DNA of 50,197 bases from Pseudomonas sp. RIT-562 (GTDB lineage Bacteria > Pseudomonadota > Gammaproteobacteria > Pseudomonadales > Pseudomonadaceae), in the NCBI RefSeq assembly GCF_026241895.1, contig NZ_JAPJIV010000033.1, positions 1 to 50,197 on the forward strand, in the 5' to 3' direction. Below, piece by piece: positions 25,183-35,600 of the stretch (positions are counted from its first letter, which is position 1; every line of letters starts with the position of its first letter). Made by a program: the position numbers and the translations under genes. The notes beneath the pieces are model-generated. The model was given only the letters and a program-made list of their open reading frames with translations. It ran no database searches and was not told where the DNA came from.

Positions 25183-26097
25183 TTAGTGGACCATACCCTC
25201 ATGATCGTCAGCCAGTTGATCGTGAAAATCAGATCCTTCCATTTGGACGGTAGTATGGCTGATGTGGAACTTATCACTCATAAGGCTGGTTACTTCAGCC
25301 AAGATAGCTTGCTCGCTGCGGGAAGCCGAGTCAGCGACAAGATGGACGCTCATAACACTTTTACCACTGGTCAAAGCCCAGATATGCAAATCGTGGATAT
25401 TCTTGACCCCCTCAATGCCATAAAGCGTTGCCTCTACCTTCTCAATATCGATGCCCTCTGGAACCCCTTGCAGCAATATGTTCATGCTTTCCTTGAGCAA
25501 TGACCAAGTCCTGGGCAGCACCCAGAACCCGATGCCAGCCGCGACAAGTGAATCAACCCAAGTCCAGCCGGTGAAACGGATCAAAAGAGCTGCGATGATG
25601 ACGCCAATAGACCCCACCATATCGCTCCAGACCTCTAAATAAGCGCCCTTCACATTGAGGCTTTCCCCACTGGCAGCACTCAGTAGGCGCATTGAAACAA
25701 GGTTGACGATGAGCCCGAACACCGCAATGACCAACATGCCAGTCGACTGGATTTCCGCCGGGACTTTAAGTCGCAGATACGCTTCATAAACGATGTACAT
25801 AGCGACTAAAAACAGCAAGACCGCATTGAAGGTGGCTGCAAGTATTTCAAATCGTGCGTACCCGAAGGTCCGCTTCCTATCCGCAGAGCGTTTGGCTATA
25901 TGAATAGCGACCAAGGATATCGCCAAAGCCGCAACGTCCGTCAGCATGTGGGCCGCGTCGGATAATAAGGCCAGGCTGCCGGTGACAAAAGCTCCAATGA
26001 CCTCCGCGACCATAAAGCTTGTCGTCAGGGTGAGTGCGATCCACAGCAACTTTTCGTGACCGGCGCGTACTTGGCCGTGACTGTGTCCTGAACTCAT
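25183..26097 (-). CDS. czcD: CzcD, cation diffusion facilitator (Zn/Cd/Co)
   Basis: About 304 residues. The start at 26097 (MSSGHSHGQVRAGHEK) has an AAAAGG site two bases upstream and is preferred over a frame extension to 26148. It is an inner-membrane zinc/proton exporter with six membrane segments. The CDF motifs are clear: SLALLSDAAHMLTDVAAL (H and D ligands of helix 2), YLEVWSDMVGSIGVI (helix 5, with D ligand but Trp-Ser before it) and a C-terminal cytoplasmic domain (VKNIHDLHIWALTSGKSVMSVHL). The N-terminus and the end (DFHDQLADDHEG) are His/Asp-rich. It moves cytoplasmic Zn to the periplasm, where CzcCBA can take it. Confidence 0.93.
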   Translation of the reverse strand: MSSGHSHGQVRAGHEKLLWIALTLTTSFMVAEVIGAFVTGSLALLSDAAHMLTDVAALAISLVAIHIAKRSADRKRTFGYARFEILAATFNAVLLFLVAMYIVYEAYLRLKVPAEIQSTGMLVIAVFGLIVNLVSMRLLSAASGESLNVKGAYLEVWSDMVGSIGVIIAALLIRFTGWTWVDSLVAAGIGFWVLPRTWSLLKESMNILLQGVPEGIDIEKVEATLYGIEGVKNIHDLHIWALTSGKSVMSVHLVADSASRSEQAILAEVTSLMSDKFHISHTTVQMEGSDFHDQLADDHEGMVH

Positions 26098-26278
26098 AAC
26101 CTTTTCCTCAAACGCCGCTCGCTGAAACTCCAACCACCCAGGTAGCACCCTTGCTACGAGTCGATTGCAGGATATAAAGACCAGCTAATACCCAAAACCG
26201 TTCCATCTCATGAAACACCCTATTTCAGAATTGGTGCTGGTTCGAGGTATATCCCGATCAAAGCGCGAAATCGCAGCC

Positions 26279-26671
26279 TTAATCGAACATCTCCTGCAAA
26301 AATGATTTTTTGCGGTACGACTGTTGCCCCTGATGCCCACTCTGGTTTTGATGTCCACCATGACTTTGATGGCCGCTCTGGTGGCCACCTTCTCTCCAAC
26401 CGCCACCGTGACTTCCTCGCTGATCTCCATGAGCTTGGCTATCTCCATGCTGGCTGTAACCGGGTTGTACTGCTGGAGGAGCATTCTGTACGGGTGGAAT
26501 TGGGTTCTGTGGAAGAAACCTAACGGCCTCCTGTTGTTGGCTGCGCTCGATGATCTTGTCGAGTTCACCTCGGTCGAGCCAAACGCCACGGCATTGAGGG
26601 CAATAATCAATTTCGATGCTTTGGCGCTCAGTCATTACGAGGGCAGTATCTTTGCAGATCGGACATTGCAT
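26279..26671 (-). CDS. zf-TFIIB zinc-ribbon protein with His/Gly/Gln tail
   Basis: About 130 residues from the Met at 26671 (AAGGAA site 9 bases upstream). The N-terminal 45 residues are a zf-TFIIB ribbon with two CxxC pairs (MQCPICKD, DYCPQCRGVWLDRGELDKII). The rest is a disordered His/Gly/Gln-rich tail with repeated GGHQSGHQSHGGHQNQ-like units likely to bind metal. It follows cadA by 55 bases on the same strand, suggesting co-transcription. The zf-TFIIB family is of unknown function. The unusual tail next to a Cd/Zn ATPase suggests metal buffering, which is inference. Confidence 0.8.
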   Translation of the reverse strand: MQCPICKDTALVMTERQSIEIDYCPQCRGVWLDRGELDKIIERSQQQEAVRFLPQNPIPPVQNAPPAVQPGYSQHGDSQAHGDQRGSHGGGWREGGHQSGHQSHGGHQNQSGHQGQQSYRKKSFLQEMFD

Positions 26672-26725
26672 GATTTGATTTCCTTGTGTGGGCATGTAAT
26701 TGAACACGAAGTCGCAGCTTTCGTA

Positions 26726-29080
26726 TCACCGACGCAGTAGCCGCAGTCCGTTGAATACGACCAGCAGGCTCGCTCCCATATCGGCGAAAACAGCCATCCA
26801 CAACGTAGCGTGGCCGGACAATGCAAGCGCCAAAAATACAACTTTGATACCCAAGGCCAGTCCGATGTTTTGCTTCAAAACAGAGGCACATCGACGACTC
26901 AGGCTAATAAAATCAGCAATCTTGCGTGGGTCGTCATCCATGATGGCGACATCAGCCGTTTCAAGGGCTGTGGCAGTCCCTGCGGCCCCCATCGCAAATC
27001 CAATGTCGGCTTGCGCCAATGCTGGAGCATCGTTCACACCATCGCCCACCATGCCAACAGTACCAAAGCGGCGTTTGAGTTCAGCGACGGCGGCTTGTTT
27101 ATCCTCCGGCATGAGGTTTCCGCGTGCATCCTGTATGCCGAGCTGAGCGGCGATGGACTTGGCGGTTGCAGGGTTGTCACCCGTGAGCATCACCGGTACG
27201 ACATTCAACGCTTTCAGAGCAGTTACGGCAGCAAAGCTTTCAGGCCTTACGGTGTCAGCCACAGCAAAAATCGCTACTGGACCGCTGGCCGCGCAGAGCA
27301 CGATTACAGTTTTTCCTGCGTTTTCCAGTAGCGACAATCGGGCCTCAAGGGCCGGCGAGCATACGCCCAACTCTTCAACCAAGCGGTGGTTACCCAGGTG
27401 CCACGATTGACCGTCGATATTGCCTTTGACGCCACGACCGTTGAGTACGCCGAAGTCCTCAACCGGCAGAGTCGCCGCATCCGGTTGCTGTAATTTCCAT
27501 CCGCTGACCAAGGCCTTCGCCACTGGGTGTGTACTGTGTTCGTCGAGGCTAGCTGCGATCTGCAAAGCCATCTCGATGGGCAGATCACCAAACGGCTCGT
27601 TATCGGTCAGTACCGGCTTGCCTTGGGTCAAGGTGCCGGTCTTGTCGAGCGCCACAACCTTAAGTAGTCGGCCGCTTTCAAGGTATGCACCGCCTTTAAT
27701 CAAAATGCCATGCTTGGCAGCCGCGGCTAGCCCACTGACGACGGTAATTGGCGTTGAAACCACCAAGGCACATGGGCAGGCGATCACTAACAGGACCAGG
27801 GCCTGATAAAGCCAATCGCCCCAGGTTCCACCGATCAGTACAGGGCCCAAGACAGCGACCAAGAGGGCAAGAACCACTACAGCCGGGGTGTAATAACGTG
27901 CAAACTCATCTACAAATCGCTGAGTAGGGGCTCGTTGAGACTGCGCGTCTTGTATGGCTGCCGCGATACGAGCAAGAGTACTTTCTCCTGCTACGGCCGT
28001 CACAGTCGCTTCAACCACGCCGTCGGTAACGATACTGCCAGCGTAAAGTGGGTCCCCGACCTGCTTATCAACAGGTAGGCTTTCGCCGGTAATTGGAGCT
28101 TGGTCCAGTGCGGCGCGACCTGAGTCTATGCGGGCATCCAAGGGTACTCGCGAACCCGTGCGAACCCGAATACGACTACCAAGTAATACACTCGCCACCG
28201 GATGGTCTTTCCAGCCGCCATCAGTCATGACTTCAGCGGTTTCTGGCGCCAACGCGGTCAGCGACTTGATCGCGTTCCGCGCGCGCTCCAGAGAAAGTGC
28301 TTCGATAGCCTCAGCAACGGCGAAAAGGAAAACCACCATCGCGGCTTCGGGCCATTTACCGATGATGAGAGCACCAACGACAGCCAACGACATCAGAAAA
28401 TAGATGTTCAGAGTGAGGTTCTTAACTGCAATCCAACCCTTTTTGAGGGTGGGCAAACCAGCGCTCAGAATGGAAAGAGCCGCAAGCACCATAACCGGCC
28501 AAGAACCTTCTTGTCCGGTTGTCCACGCGATGACTTCAGCGGCGATAGCAGCCAGGCCACTGATGGCCAGCAATCCTTTTAGTTTTGCGCTCAGGGCCGG
28601 GGGAACCGCCGATGGCGCGGCACCGGCTTCGATCAGGCTCGGCCCCATGTCCAACGCGACTAATGCGGTGACGATTGGCTGCGGATCATCCAAGCGGTGA
28701 TGCACGGTCAACTCACGATTCAGGAGGTTGAAGTCGAGCCGAACAATTCCGGCCATCGGCTCCAGTCGGTTGCGGATCAAGCGCTCCTCTGTAGGGCAAT
28801 CCATTTTATCGATGCGGTAGCGAACTCTACTGGTCCCTTTCGGGGCAGGGCTACTCTTAGTAATCGCAACACCATCAGTAGCTTGCGTGCCATGAGCACA
28901 GCACGCATCGGCATGATCGTGAGCATGCTCATGCTCATGCTCATGGTCGTGACCATGTTCTTTGTGATGCTTGGGTTCAGCAGCATTAACAGACCCATGT
29001 TGATGGTCAGATCCGCAACACTCTTCTTTCTTCTGTACGTGAAGACGGAGGACCGGCTTGAGCTTGTTTTCCTGGTTCAT
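26726..29080 (-). CDS. cadA: CadA, Cd/Zn/Pb-exporting P1B-type ATPase
   Basis: 784 residues from 29080. The upstream ATG at 29116 falls inside the -10 element of the promoter and is rejected. The order is: a His-rich cytoplasmic tail (KHHKEHGHDHEH and Cys pairs CCGSDHQH, CCAHG); one metal-binding domain with MDCPTEE near residue 95 (second CxxC cysteine replaced by Thr/Glu, common in pseudomonad CadA); TGES actuator; membrane CPC at about 435-437; phosphorylated D479 in DKTGTLTQG; HP of STHPVAK; and GDGVNDAPALAQAD. It pumps Cd, Zn or Pb to the periplasm. It is controlled by a MerR-type operator, but no cadR is present. Confidence 0.95.
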   Translation of the reverse strand: MNQENKLKPVLRLHVQKKEECCGSDHQHGSVNAAEPKHHKEHGHDHEHEHEHAHDHADACCAHGTQATDGVAITKSSPAPKGTSRVRYRIDKMDCPTEERLIRNRLEPMAGIVRLDFNLLNRELTVHHRLDDPQPIVTALVALDMGPSLIEAGAAPSAVPPALSAKLKGLLAISGLAAIAAEVIAWTTGQEGSWPVMVLAALSILSAGLPTLKKGWIAVKNLTLNIYFLMSLAVVGALIIGKWPEAAMVVFLFAVAEAIEALSLERARNAIKSLTALAPETAEVMTDGGWKDHPVASVLLGSRIRVRTGSRVPLDARIDSGRAALDQAPITGESLPVDKQVGDPLYAGSIVTDGVVEATVTAVAGESTLARIAAAIQDAQSQRAPTQRFVDEFARYYTPAVVVLALLVAVLGPVLIGGTWGDWLYQALVLLVIACPCALVVSTPITVVSGLAAAAKHGILIKGGAYLESGRLLKVVALDKTGTLTQGKPVLTDNEPFGDLPIEMALQIAASLDEHSTHPVAKALVSGWKLQQPDAATLPVEDFGVLNGRGVKGNIDGQSWHLGNHRLVEELGVCSPALEARLSLLENAGKTVIVLCAASGPVAIFAVADTVRPESFAAVTALKALNVVPVMLTGDNPATAKSIAAQLGIQDARGNLMPEDKQAAVAELKRRFGTVGMVGDGVNDAPALAQADIGFAMGAAGTATALETADVAIMDDDPRKIADFISLSRRCASVLKQNIGLALGIKVVFLALALSGHATLWMAVFADMGASLLVVFNGLRLLRR

Positions 29081-29110
29081 GGTGCTTCTACCGCTTGGGA
29101 TAATTTCACC

Positions 29111-29141
29111 ATTCAACAGCCTGTACCTACTACAGGGTCAA
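29111..29141 (-). promoter_or_regulatory. cadA promoter with MerR/CadR-type operator
   Basis: On the minus strand, a -35 TTGACC (29136-29141) and a -10 TTGAAT (29111-29116) are 19 bases apart. A perfect 6-bp dyad CCTGTA-N5-TACAGG (29120-29136) lies between them. The overspaced promoter with a dyad between the boxes is the hallmark of MerR-family activators such as CadR, PbrR and ZntR. The predicted leader to the start at 29080 is about 27 bases. Confidence 0.8.
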
Positions 29142-29441
29142 GCGCCCAATGAAGTTATTTGAAGCTGCTTTCGTGTGCGGATAGCTTGGTCCTCCATGGA
29201 CATCACCTAATCCTCGGAAGGCAGAAGAGGGTTCAAAAACTTGATTTGAGGTCTCCTATTCGCCTATTTTTGGCTGCAATCTGTCCACAAACTCAGGTAA
29301 AAGATGAGATGTGGCCAGATAAAAATTGACTCAGATTTATAAACCAGCTCCGGTGTTATCACCTGACTTAGGCCTCTCGGCAGGCCGTTTATGCCCTGCA
29401 TCCAATTGTAAGGGCCATTTGCACCGTCTACACTCCAGTCC
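29142..29441. other. Intergenic region where cadR would be expected
   Basis: In most pseudomonads a MerR-family cadR runs divergently from cadA. Here the plus strand from 29142 to 29441 has no frame with MerR features: an ATG at 29149 closes after 11 codons. No other gene is seen. Confidence 0.55.
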
Positions 29442-29783
29442 ATGAAACGCTATCTGCGGTTTTGCATCGTCTTCATGATTAGCTTGGCGCTTCCCCTCAG
29501 CGGGATGGCGGGCGTTCAGGCACCGACAGAACCATGCCCAATGAAGACGATGGGCATGGCGATAATGGACGACATGGGGATGGACTGCTGCAACGATATG
29601 AAAAGCCCTTCCGAGCACGGCAAACCTTGTAAGCCGGGCCAGGAATGCAAGACAGGCGGCATGCTGCAAGTCTCGATCCTCAAGCCTCCTGTAACCGTAT
29701 TCAGCCCCGTAGTGCTTTACTTCTTCAGCGATTCCCTACCCGTACAGACCCCGTCCGGGGTATGGCGACCGCCTCGCGTTTGA
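29442..29783 (+). CDS. Small secreted Met/Cys-rich protein, first gene of cus operon
   Basis: 113 residues with a signal peptide (about 1-24, ending SGMAG). A Met/Cys/His-rich mature stretch follows (EPCPMKTMGMAIMDDMGMDCCN, then EHGKPCKPGQECKTGGM), then a hydrophobic C-terminal segment. The content of Met, Cys and His points to Cu/Ag binding in the periplasm. It stands 100 bases before the CusC-type channel gene, an arrangement often seen at pseudomonad copper efflux operons, where the small protein is unnamed. Function as a copper-binding accessory is inferred. Confidence 0.7.
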   Translation: MKRYLRFCIVFMISLALPLSGMAGVQAPTEPCPMKTMGMAIMDDMGMDCCNDMKSPSEHGKPCKPGQECKTGGMLQVSILKPPVTVFSPVVLYFFSDSLPVQTPSGVWRPPRV

Positions 29784-29882
29784 TTCCTGTCCCACATTGA
29801 GCCTCATTCCGCGTTAGCGGGATGGACTAGCTGCGCGCATGTCTTTTGACGCGTGCAGTGGATGATCACAGGAATCGTAAAC

Positions 29883-31139
29883 ATGAACTCCAAGTGCTAT
29901 TGCACAGGCTGGTCCCTCGTGGCCGGTCTGGCGGCAAGCGTACTGGCATTGCCGAGCTTCGCTGCCGCATTGACACTCGATGAAGCGTTGCGGCTGGCCG
30001 AAAACAATGCACCGTCGCTGACCGCACAAGACGCCAAAATTCAAGCTGCCAGCAGCGCGGCTATTCCAGCCGGTGAACTACCTGACCCCAGGCTACTGTT
30101 GGGTGTGCAGAACTACCCCATTGGCGGTCCGGATCGCTGGAGCATCGATCAGGACTTCATGACCATGCAAGTGGTCGGGGTCAGGCAAGAAATGCCCAAC
30201 AGCGACAAGCGCAAAGCGCGCATAGAAGTGGCCGATGCGGCCATTGATCGCGCCGCTGCGGAGCGTCGAGTCGAACGTCTGAAAGTACGCCAGTCCACGG
30301 CGTTGGCCTGGATCAATAGCTACTCGGTTGAGCGCAAAGATGCGCTGTTCCAGGACTTCTACAAAGAAAACCGCCTGTTGACCGATACCGTCAGGGCCCA
30401 GATTGCCGGTGGCCGCGCTCAACCCGCCGATGCGGTGACGCCTAAGCAAGAAGCGGCTCAACTGGCGGAGCAACAGGACGATCTGATTCTCCAGAGAGCG
30501 CAGGCCCGAGCAGCCCTCAAACGCTGGATTGGCTCCGCCGCCAACGACAAGCCTGTGGGCAGCTTGCCGCATTGGCCCGTCGATACCTCCGGCTACGCCC
30601 ATAAACTGCAACACCACCCCGAGTTGGCAGCGTTTGCGCCGATGACCCGCGAAGCGCAAGCCAAGGTTCGTGAAGCCGTGTCGGAGAAGCAGTCGGACTG
30701 GAGCTGGGAGCTGGATTATCAGCGTCGCGGCCGTGAGTTTGGCGATATGGTCAGCGTGCAATTTTCCTGGGAGCTGCCGCTGTTTCCTGACTCGCGCCAA
30801 AACCCCAAAATCGCAGCCAAACAGGCTGAACTCAGTCAGCTTGAGGCCGAGCGCGAAGCTCTGTCACGCGAGCACACTCAGCAACTAGAGAGCGAACTGG
30901 CCGACTATGAGCGCCTGAATCGTGCCGTGCGCCGAAACCAGGAAAGCCTGTTGCCGCTGGCCAAGGAAAAGGTCGAACTCAGCATGGCCAGTTATCGCTC
31001 GGGCAAAGGCGATTTAAACGCCGTTGTTGCTGCCCGACGTGAACTCATCGAGGCCCGCCTCAAACAGATCGACGTGGAAGAGCAGCGAGCGCTGACCAGT
31101 GCGCGGTTGTATTTTGCTTATGGGGAGTCCAGCCAATGA
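29883..31139 (+). CDS. cusC: CusC-like outer-membrane efflux channel
   Basis: About 418 residues. The start at 29883 (MNSKCYCTGWSLVAGLAASV) gives a proper signal peptide, and an AGGA lies upstream; a frame extension to 29853 is less likely. It is a TolC-family channel of a tripartite Cu/Ag exporter. It has the usual two-half layout: LTLDEALRLAENNAPSLTAQDAKI, LLGVQNYPIGGPDRWSIDQD, LKVRQSTALAWINSY, VSVQFSWELPLFPDSRQNP, and SYRSGKGDLNAVVAARRELIEARL. It overlaps the adaptor gene by four bases. Confidence 0.88.
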   Translation: MNSKCYCTGWSLVAGLAASVLALPSFAAALTLDEALRLAENNAPSLTAQDAKIQAASSAAIPAGELPDPRLLLGVQNYPIGGPDRWSIDQDFMTMQVVGVRQEMPNSDKRKARIEVADAAIDRAAAERRVERLKVRQSTALAWINSYSVERKDALFQDFYKENRLLTDTVRAQIAGGRAQPADAVTPKQEAAQLAEQQDDLILQRAQARAALKRWIGSAANDKPVGSLPHWPVDTSGYAHKLQHHPELAAFAPMTREAQAKVREAVSEKQSDWSWELDYQRRGREFGDMVSVQFSWELPLFPDSRQNPKIAAKQAELSQLEAEREALSREHTQQLESELADYERLNRAVRRNQESLLPLAKEKVELSMASYRSGKGDLNAVVAARRELIEARLKQIDVEEQRALTSARLYFAYGESSQ

Positions 31140-32620
31140 GCCTTAAAAAAGGGAACGGGGCATTGCTGGTTGGCATCTCGCTGGCCTTAGGTGTTGCCGG
31201 TGGTTACTGGTTGGCGCATCAGCGTATGAGTGGACTACCAAATACCACACAAGAGCAGAGCCTCAATTCACCGGGCGAACGCAAAGCACTTTATTGGTAC
31301 GACCCCATGTACCCGCAACAAAAGTTCGATAAGCCGGGTAAGTCTCCCTTCATGGACATGCAACTGGTCCCGCAGTACACCAGCAGCGCAGGGGACCGAG
31401 CGACCGTCAGTATCGATCCAAGTCTGACCCAAAATCTCGGCCTGCGTTTTGCGACAGTCAGCCGTGCGATCTTTGATTCCAGCCTCGACGTGACAGGTGT
31501 GTTGGGATTCAACGAACGTGATGTCGCTGTGATTCAGGCGCGCACCCCTGGCTTTGTGGAGCGGGTCTATGCCCATGCTCCCGGCGATGTACTCAAAGCC
31601 AACGCGGCGCTGGCGGATGTTCTGGTGCCTGAGTGGGCCGCTGCCCAGACAGAGTTCCTTGCCCTGAAACGCAACGGGGATGCTGCCCTGTTGGATGCGG
31701 CCCGACAACGACTGCGGCTCACAGGGATGCCGGCAGCACTGATTACCGATGTAGAGCGTGGCGGTAAGGTTCAGCCCTACCTGACGCTGACCAGCCCCAT
31801 TGCCGGTGTACTGCAAGAATTGAACGTACGTGCGGGAATGACCGTGGCGACTGGCGATACTCTGGCACGCGTCAATGGCTTGAGCAGTGTCTGGCTAGCC
31901 GTGGCCGTTCCAGAATCGGATGCCGGATCAATCACCGTGGGGCAGGCGGTCGAAGCGCGCCTGCCAGCTTTCCCAGGGACAATACTCAACGGCAGGGTCA
32001 GCGCGATTTTGCCCGAGACCAATCCGGACAGCCGCACTCTTCGCGTACGTGTCGAGTTACCCAATCCGGACGGACGCCTCAGACCGGGTTTGACAGCGCA
32101 GGTACACCTGAATCGTTCGACCGAGCAAAGTGTGTTGTGGGTGCCGAGCGAAGCGGTGATTCGCACGGGCCGACGTGCCTTGGTGATGCTCGCCGCAGAC
32201 GCCGGCCGCTACCGTCCCGTGGCGGTGCAACTCGGGCAGGAAAGCGATGGCAAGACGGCGATATTGAAAGGTCTGGAAGAAGGCCAGAAAGTGGTTACCT
32301 CTGGCCAGTTCCTGCTCGACTCGGAGGCCAGTCTTAAGGGCATCGTTGCAAGCTCGGAGGAAGAGTCACCACCCAGCGCAGCAGCCTCCAGCTTTCATGA
32401 AGCGGATGGGCAGATCGTTGAGATCAACGACAAAGAAGTCACGCTCGCCCATGGTCCTTTCAAAACGCTGGGTATGCCTGGCATGACGATGACGTTCCCA
32501 CTCGCCAACCCGGCGCTGATGCAGGGCTTCAAAACGGGTGACAAGGTTCGGGTTGCGGTGAGTCAGACCGACGATGGCCTGCGTGTTGAGCGCCTGGAAA
32601 AATCGGGGAGCCAGCCATGA
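31136..32620 (+). CDS. cusB: CusB-like adaptor with fused CusF-type domain
   Basis: 494 residues. In order: membrane anchor (about 8-27); heavy-metal-binding domain YWYDPMYPQQKFDKPGKSPF and MDMQLVPQY near residues 53-80; lipoyl/barrel membrane-fusion core (IQARTPGFVERVYAHAPGDVL to TSPIAGVLQELNVRAGM); barrel; membrane-proximal domain; and at the C-terminus (about 415-490) a CusF-like domain (GQIVEINDKEVTLAHGPF, LGMPGMTMTFPL) that binds Cu(I)/Ag(I). The fusion delivers a metallochaperone directly to the pump. It overlaps both neighbours by four bases. Confidence 0.92.
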   Translation: MSLKKGNGALLVGISLALGVAGGYWLAHQRMSGLPNTTQEQSLNSPGERKALYWYDPMYPQQKFDKPGKSPFMDMQLVPQYTSSAGDRATVSIDPSLTQNLGLRFATVSRAIFDSSLDVTGVLGFNERDVAVIQARTPGFVERVYAHAPGDVLKANAALADVLVPEWAAAQTEFLALKRNGDAALLDAARQRLRLTGMPAALITDVERGGKVQPYLTLTSPIAGVLQELNVRAGMTVATGDTLARVNGLSSVWLAVAVPESDAGSITVGQAVEARLPAFPGTILNGRVSAILPETNPDSRTLRVRVELPNPDGRLRPGLTAQVHLNRSTEQSVLWVPSEAVIRTGRRALVMLAADAGRYRPVAVQLGQESDGKTAILKGLEEGQKVVTSGQFLLDSEASLKGIVASSEEESPPSAAASSFHEADGQIVEINDKEVTLAHGPFKTLGMPGMTMTFPLANPALMQGFKTGDKVRVAVSQTDDGLRVERLEKSGSQP

Positions 32621-35600
32621 TCGCTGCCCTGATTCGTTGGTCAGTGGCCAACCGATTCCTGGTGCTACTGGCGACGCTGTTTGTCACGGCGTGGGGCATT
32701 TGGTCGGTGCAGAGCACGCCCATCGATGCACTGCCAGATCTCTCGGATGTTCAGGTGATCATCCGCACCCCTTTTCCGGGACAAGCGCCGCAGATTGTCG
32801 AGAACCAGGTGACCTATCCGTTGGCCACCACCATGCTCTCGGTGCCGGGTGCCAAGACGGTGCGTGGCTATTCCTTCTTCGGTGACAGCTTCGTTTACGT
32901 GCTGTTCGAAGACGGCACTGACTTGTACTGGGCGCGCTCGCGGGTGTTGGAGTATCTGAGCCAAATACAAAGTCGGTTGCCGGCCAGCGCCAAGCCGGCG
33001 TTGGGACCGGATGCGACGGGGGTGGGCTGGATCTATCAGTACGCACTGGTGGATCGCAGTGGAGGACACGATCTGGCGCAGCTACGCGCACTTCAGGACT
33101 GGTTCCTCAAGTTCGAACTCAAGACCCTGCCCAACGTTGCAGAAGTAGCCACCGTGGGTGGCATGGTCAAGCAGTACCAGGTCCAGCTTGATCCGCTCAA
33201 ACTGGCCAGCCTCGGTATTACTCAGGCTGAGGTGACCGAAGCCATCGGCAAGGCCAACCAGGAAACCGGTGGCGCGGTGCTGGAGATGGCAGAGACCGAG
33301 TTCATCGTGCGTGCTTCCGGCTACCTGAAGACGCTCAATGACTTTCGGGCGATCCCGCTCAAGCTGGCTTCGGGAGGAGTGCCAGTAACCCTTGGCGATG
33401 TCGCCACGATCCAGTTGGGACCGGAAATGCGGCGTGGCATTACTGAACTCGACGGCGAAGGCGAGACCGTCGGCGGCGTGGTGATTTTGCGCAGCGGCAA
33501 GAATGCTCGCGAGACCATTGCCGCGGTCAAGACCAAACTCGACGAACTGAAAAGCAGTCTGCCGGCCGGGGTGGATATCGTCACCACCTACGACCGCAGT
33601 AAGCTGATCGACCGCGCCGTGGAAAACCTCAGCCACAAGCTCATCGAAGAGTTCATCGTTGTCGCGTTGGTGTGTGGGATCTTCCTCTGGCACCTGCGCT
33701 CATCTCTGGTGGCGATCATTTCGCTGCCGGTGGGGGTGCTGATTGCCTTCATCGTCATGCGCTACCAGGGCATCAACGCCAACATCATGTCCTTGGGCGG
33801 GATAGCCATCGCCATCGGCGCCATGGTCGATGCCGCCGTGGTGATGATCGAGAACGCCCACAAGAAGATCGAGGCATGGCACGCGGCCAATCCGGGGGAA
33901 GAACTGAAGGGTGAACGTCATTGGCATGTAATGACCGAAGCGGCGGCAGAGGTAGGCCCGGCGCTGTTCTTCTGTTTGTTGATCATCACTCTGTCTTTCA
34001 TTCCGGTGTTCACCCTGGAAGCTCAGGAAGGACGGCTGTTCGGTCCTTTGGCTTTCACCAAGACCTACGCCATGGCCGCAGCGGCGGGATTGTCAGTGAC
34101 CTTGGTGCCGGTGCTGATGGGCTACTGGATTCGTGGACGAATTCCCAGTGAACATCAGAACCCGTTGAACCGGTGGTTGATTCGGATCTATCAGCCAGCC
34201 CTGGACGCAGTCTTGCGTCGACCAAAGATCACGCTGCTGGTGGCACTATTGGTTTTTGTCAGTGCGCTATGGCCAATGTCTCGCTTGGGTGGCGAGTTTC
34301 TCCCCCCGTTGGACGAGGGCGACCTGCTCTATATGCCTTCAGCTCTGCCGGGATTGTCAGCGCAGAAAGCGGCACAACTGCTGCAACAGACTGACCGTCT
34401 GATCAAGACCGTGCCTGAAGTCGAACACGTCTTCGGTAAGGCGGGGCGCGCTGAAACCGCCACCGACCCCGCACCGCTGGAGATGTTCGAAACCACGATC
34501 CAGTTCAAGCCGCACGAGCAATGGCGTCCAGGCATGACCCAGGAAAAGTTGGTGGAAGAACTGGATCGAGTGGTACGAGTCCCTGGGCTGACGAATATCT
34601 GGATACCACCGATTCGTAACCGTATCGACATGCTGGCTACGGGGATCAAGAGTCCCATCGGAGTGAAAGTTGCCGGCACCAACCTGACGGAGATCGATGC
34701 CGCGACTCAGGCGGTTGAGCGAGTGGCCAAGGACGTGCCCGGCGTCAGTTCGGCTCTGGCCGAGCGTCTGACCGGTGGTCGCTATATCGATGTGGATATC
34801 GACCGCAAAGCCGCCGCCCGCTACGGACTGAATATCGCCGATGTGCAGTCCATCGTGGCCGGCGCTATCGGCGGTGAAAACGTCGGCGAGACCATTGAAG
34901 GGCTCGCACGCTTCCCGATCAACGTGCGCTATCCACGGGAGTGGCGTGACTCGCTCGGCGCCCTGGAGCAATTGCCGATCTATACCCCGCTAGGTAGCCA
35001 GATCACCCTCGGCACAGTGGCGAAGGTCAAAGTCACGGACGGTCCACCGATGCTCAAGAGCGAGAACGCACGACCTTCGGGCTGGGTGTACGTCGATGTG
35101 CGGGGGAGGGACATTGCGTCGGTGGTCGCTGATCTACGACGGGTCGTCAATGAGCAGGTCAAGTTGCAGCCCGGCATGAGCCTGAGCTACTCAGGGCAGT
35201 TCGAGTTTCTCGAAAGGGCCAACGCACGACTCAAACTGGTGGTGCCTGCCACGCTGTTGATCATCTTCGTGCTGCTCTACCTGACTTTTGCCCGCTTCGA
35301 TGAGGCCTTGCTGATCATGGCCACTCTGCCATTCGCTCTCACGGGCGGGGCATGGTTCCTCTATCTGTTGGGGTTCAACCTGTCAGTCGCCACCGGGGTC
35401 GGCTTTATCGCCTTGGCCGGTGTTTCCGCCGAGTTTGGCGTGATCATGTTGCTCTACCTGAAGAACGCCTGGGCCGAACGTGAAGACCTCGGCGACAGCA
35501 CTGAGCTCGGTCTGGTTGCGGCGATTCGTGAAGGCGCCGTGCAGCGTGTTCGACCCAAGGCCATGACCGTGGCCGTCATCATTGCCGGCTTGTTACCCAT

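Noticed and set aside
29149..29184. ATG divergent from cadA as a cadR start
   Set aside because: The frame stops after 11 codons and shows no MerR helix-turn-helix residues.
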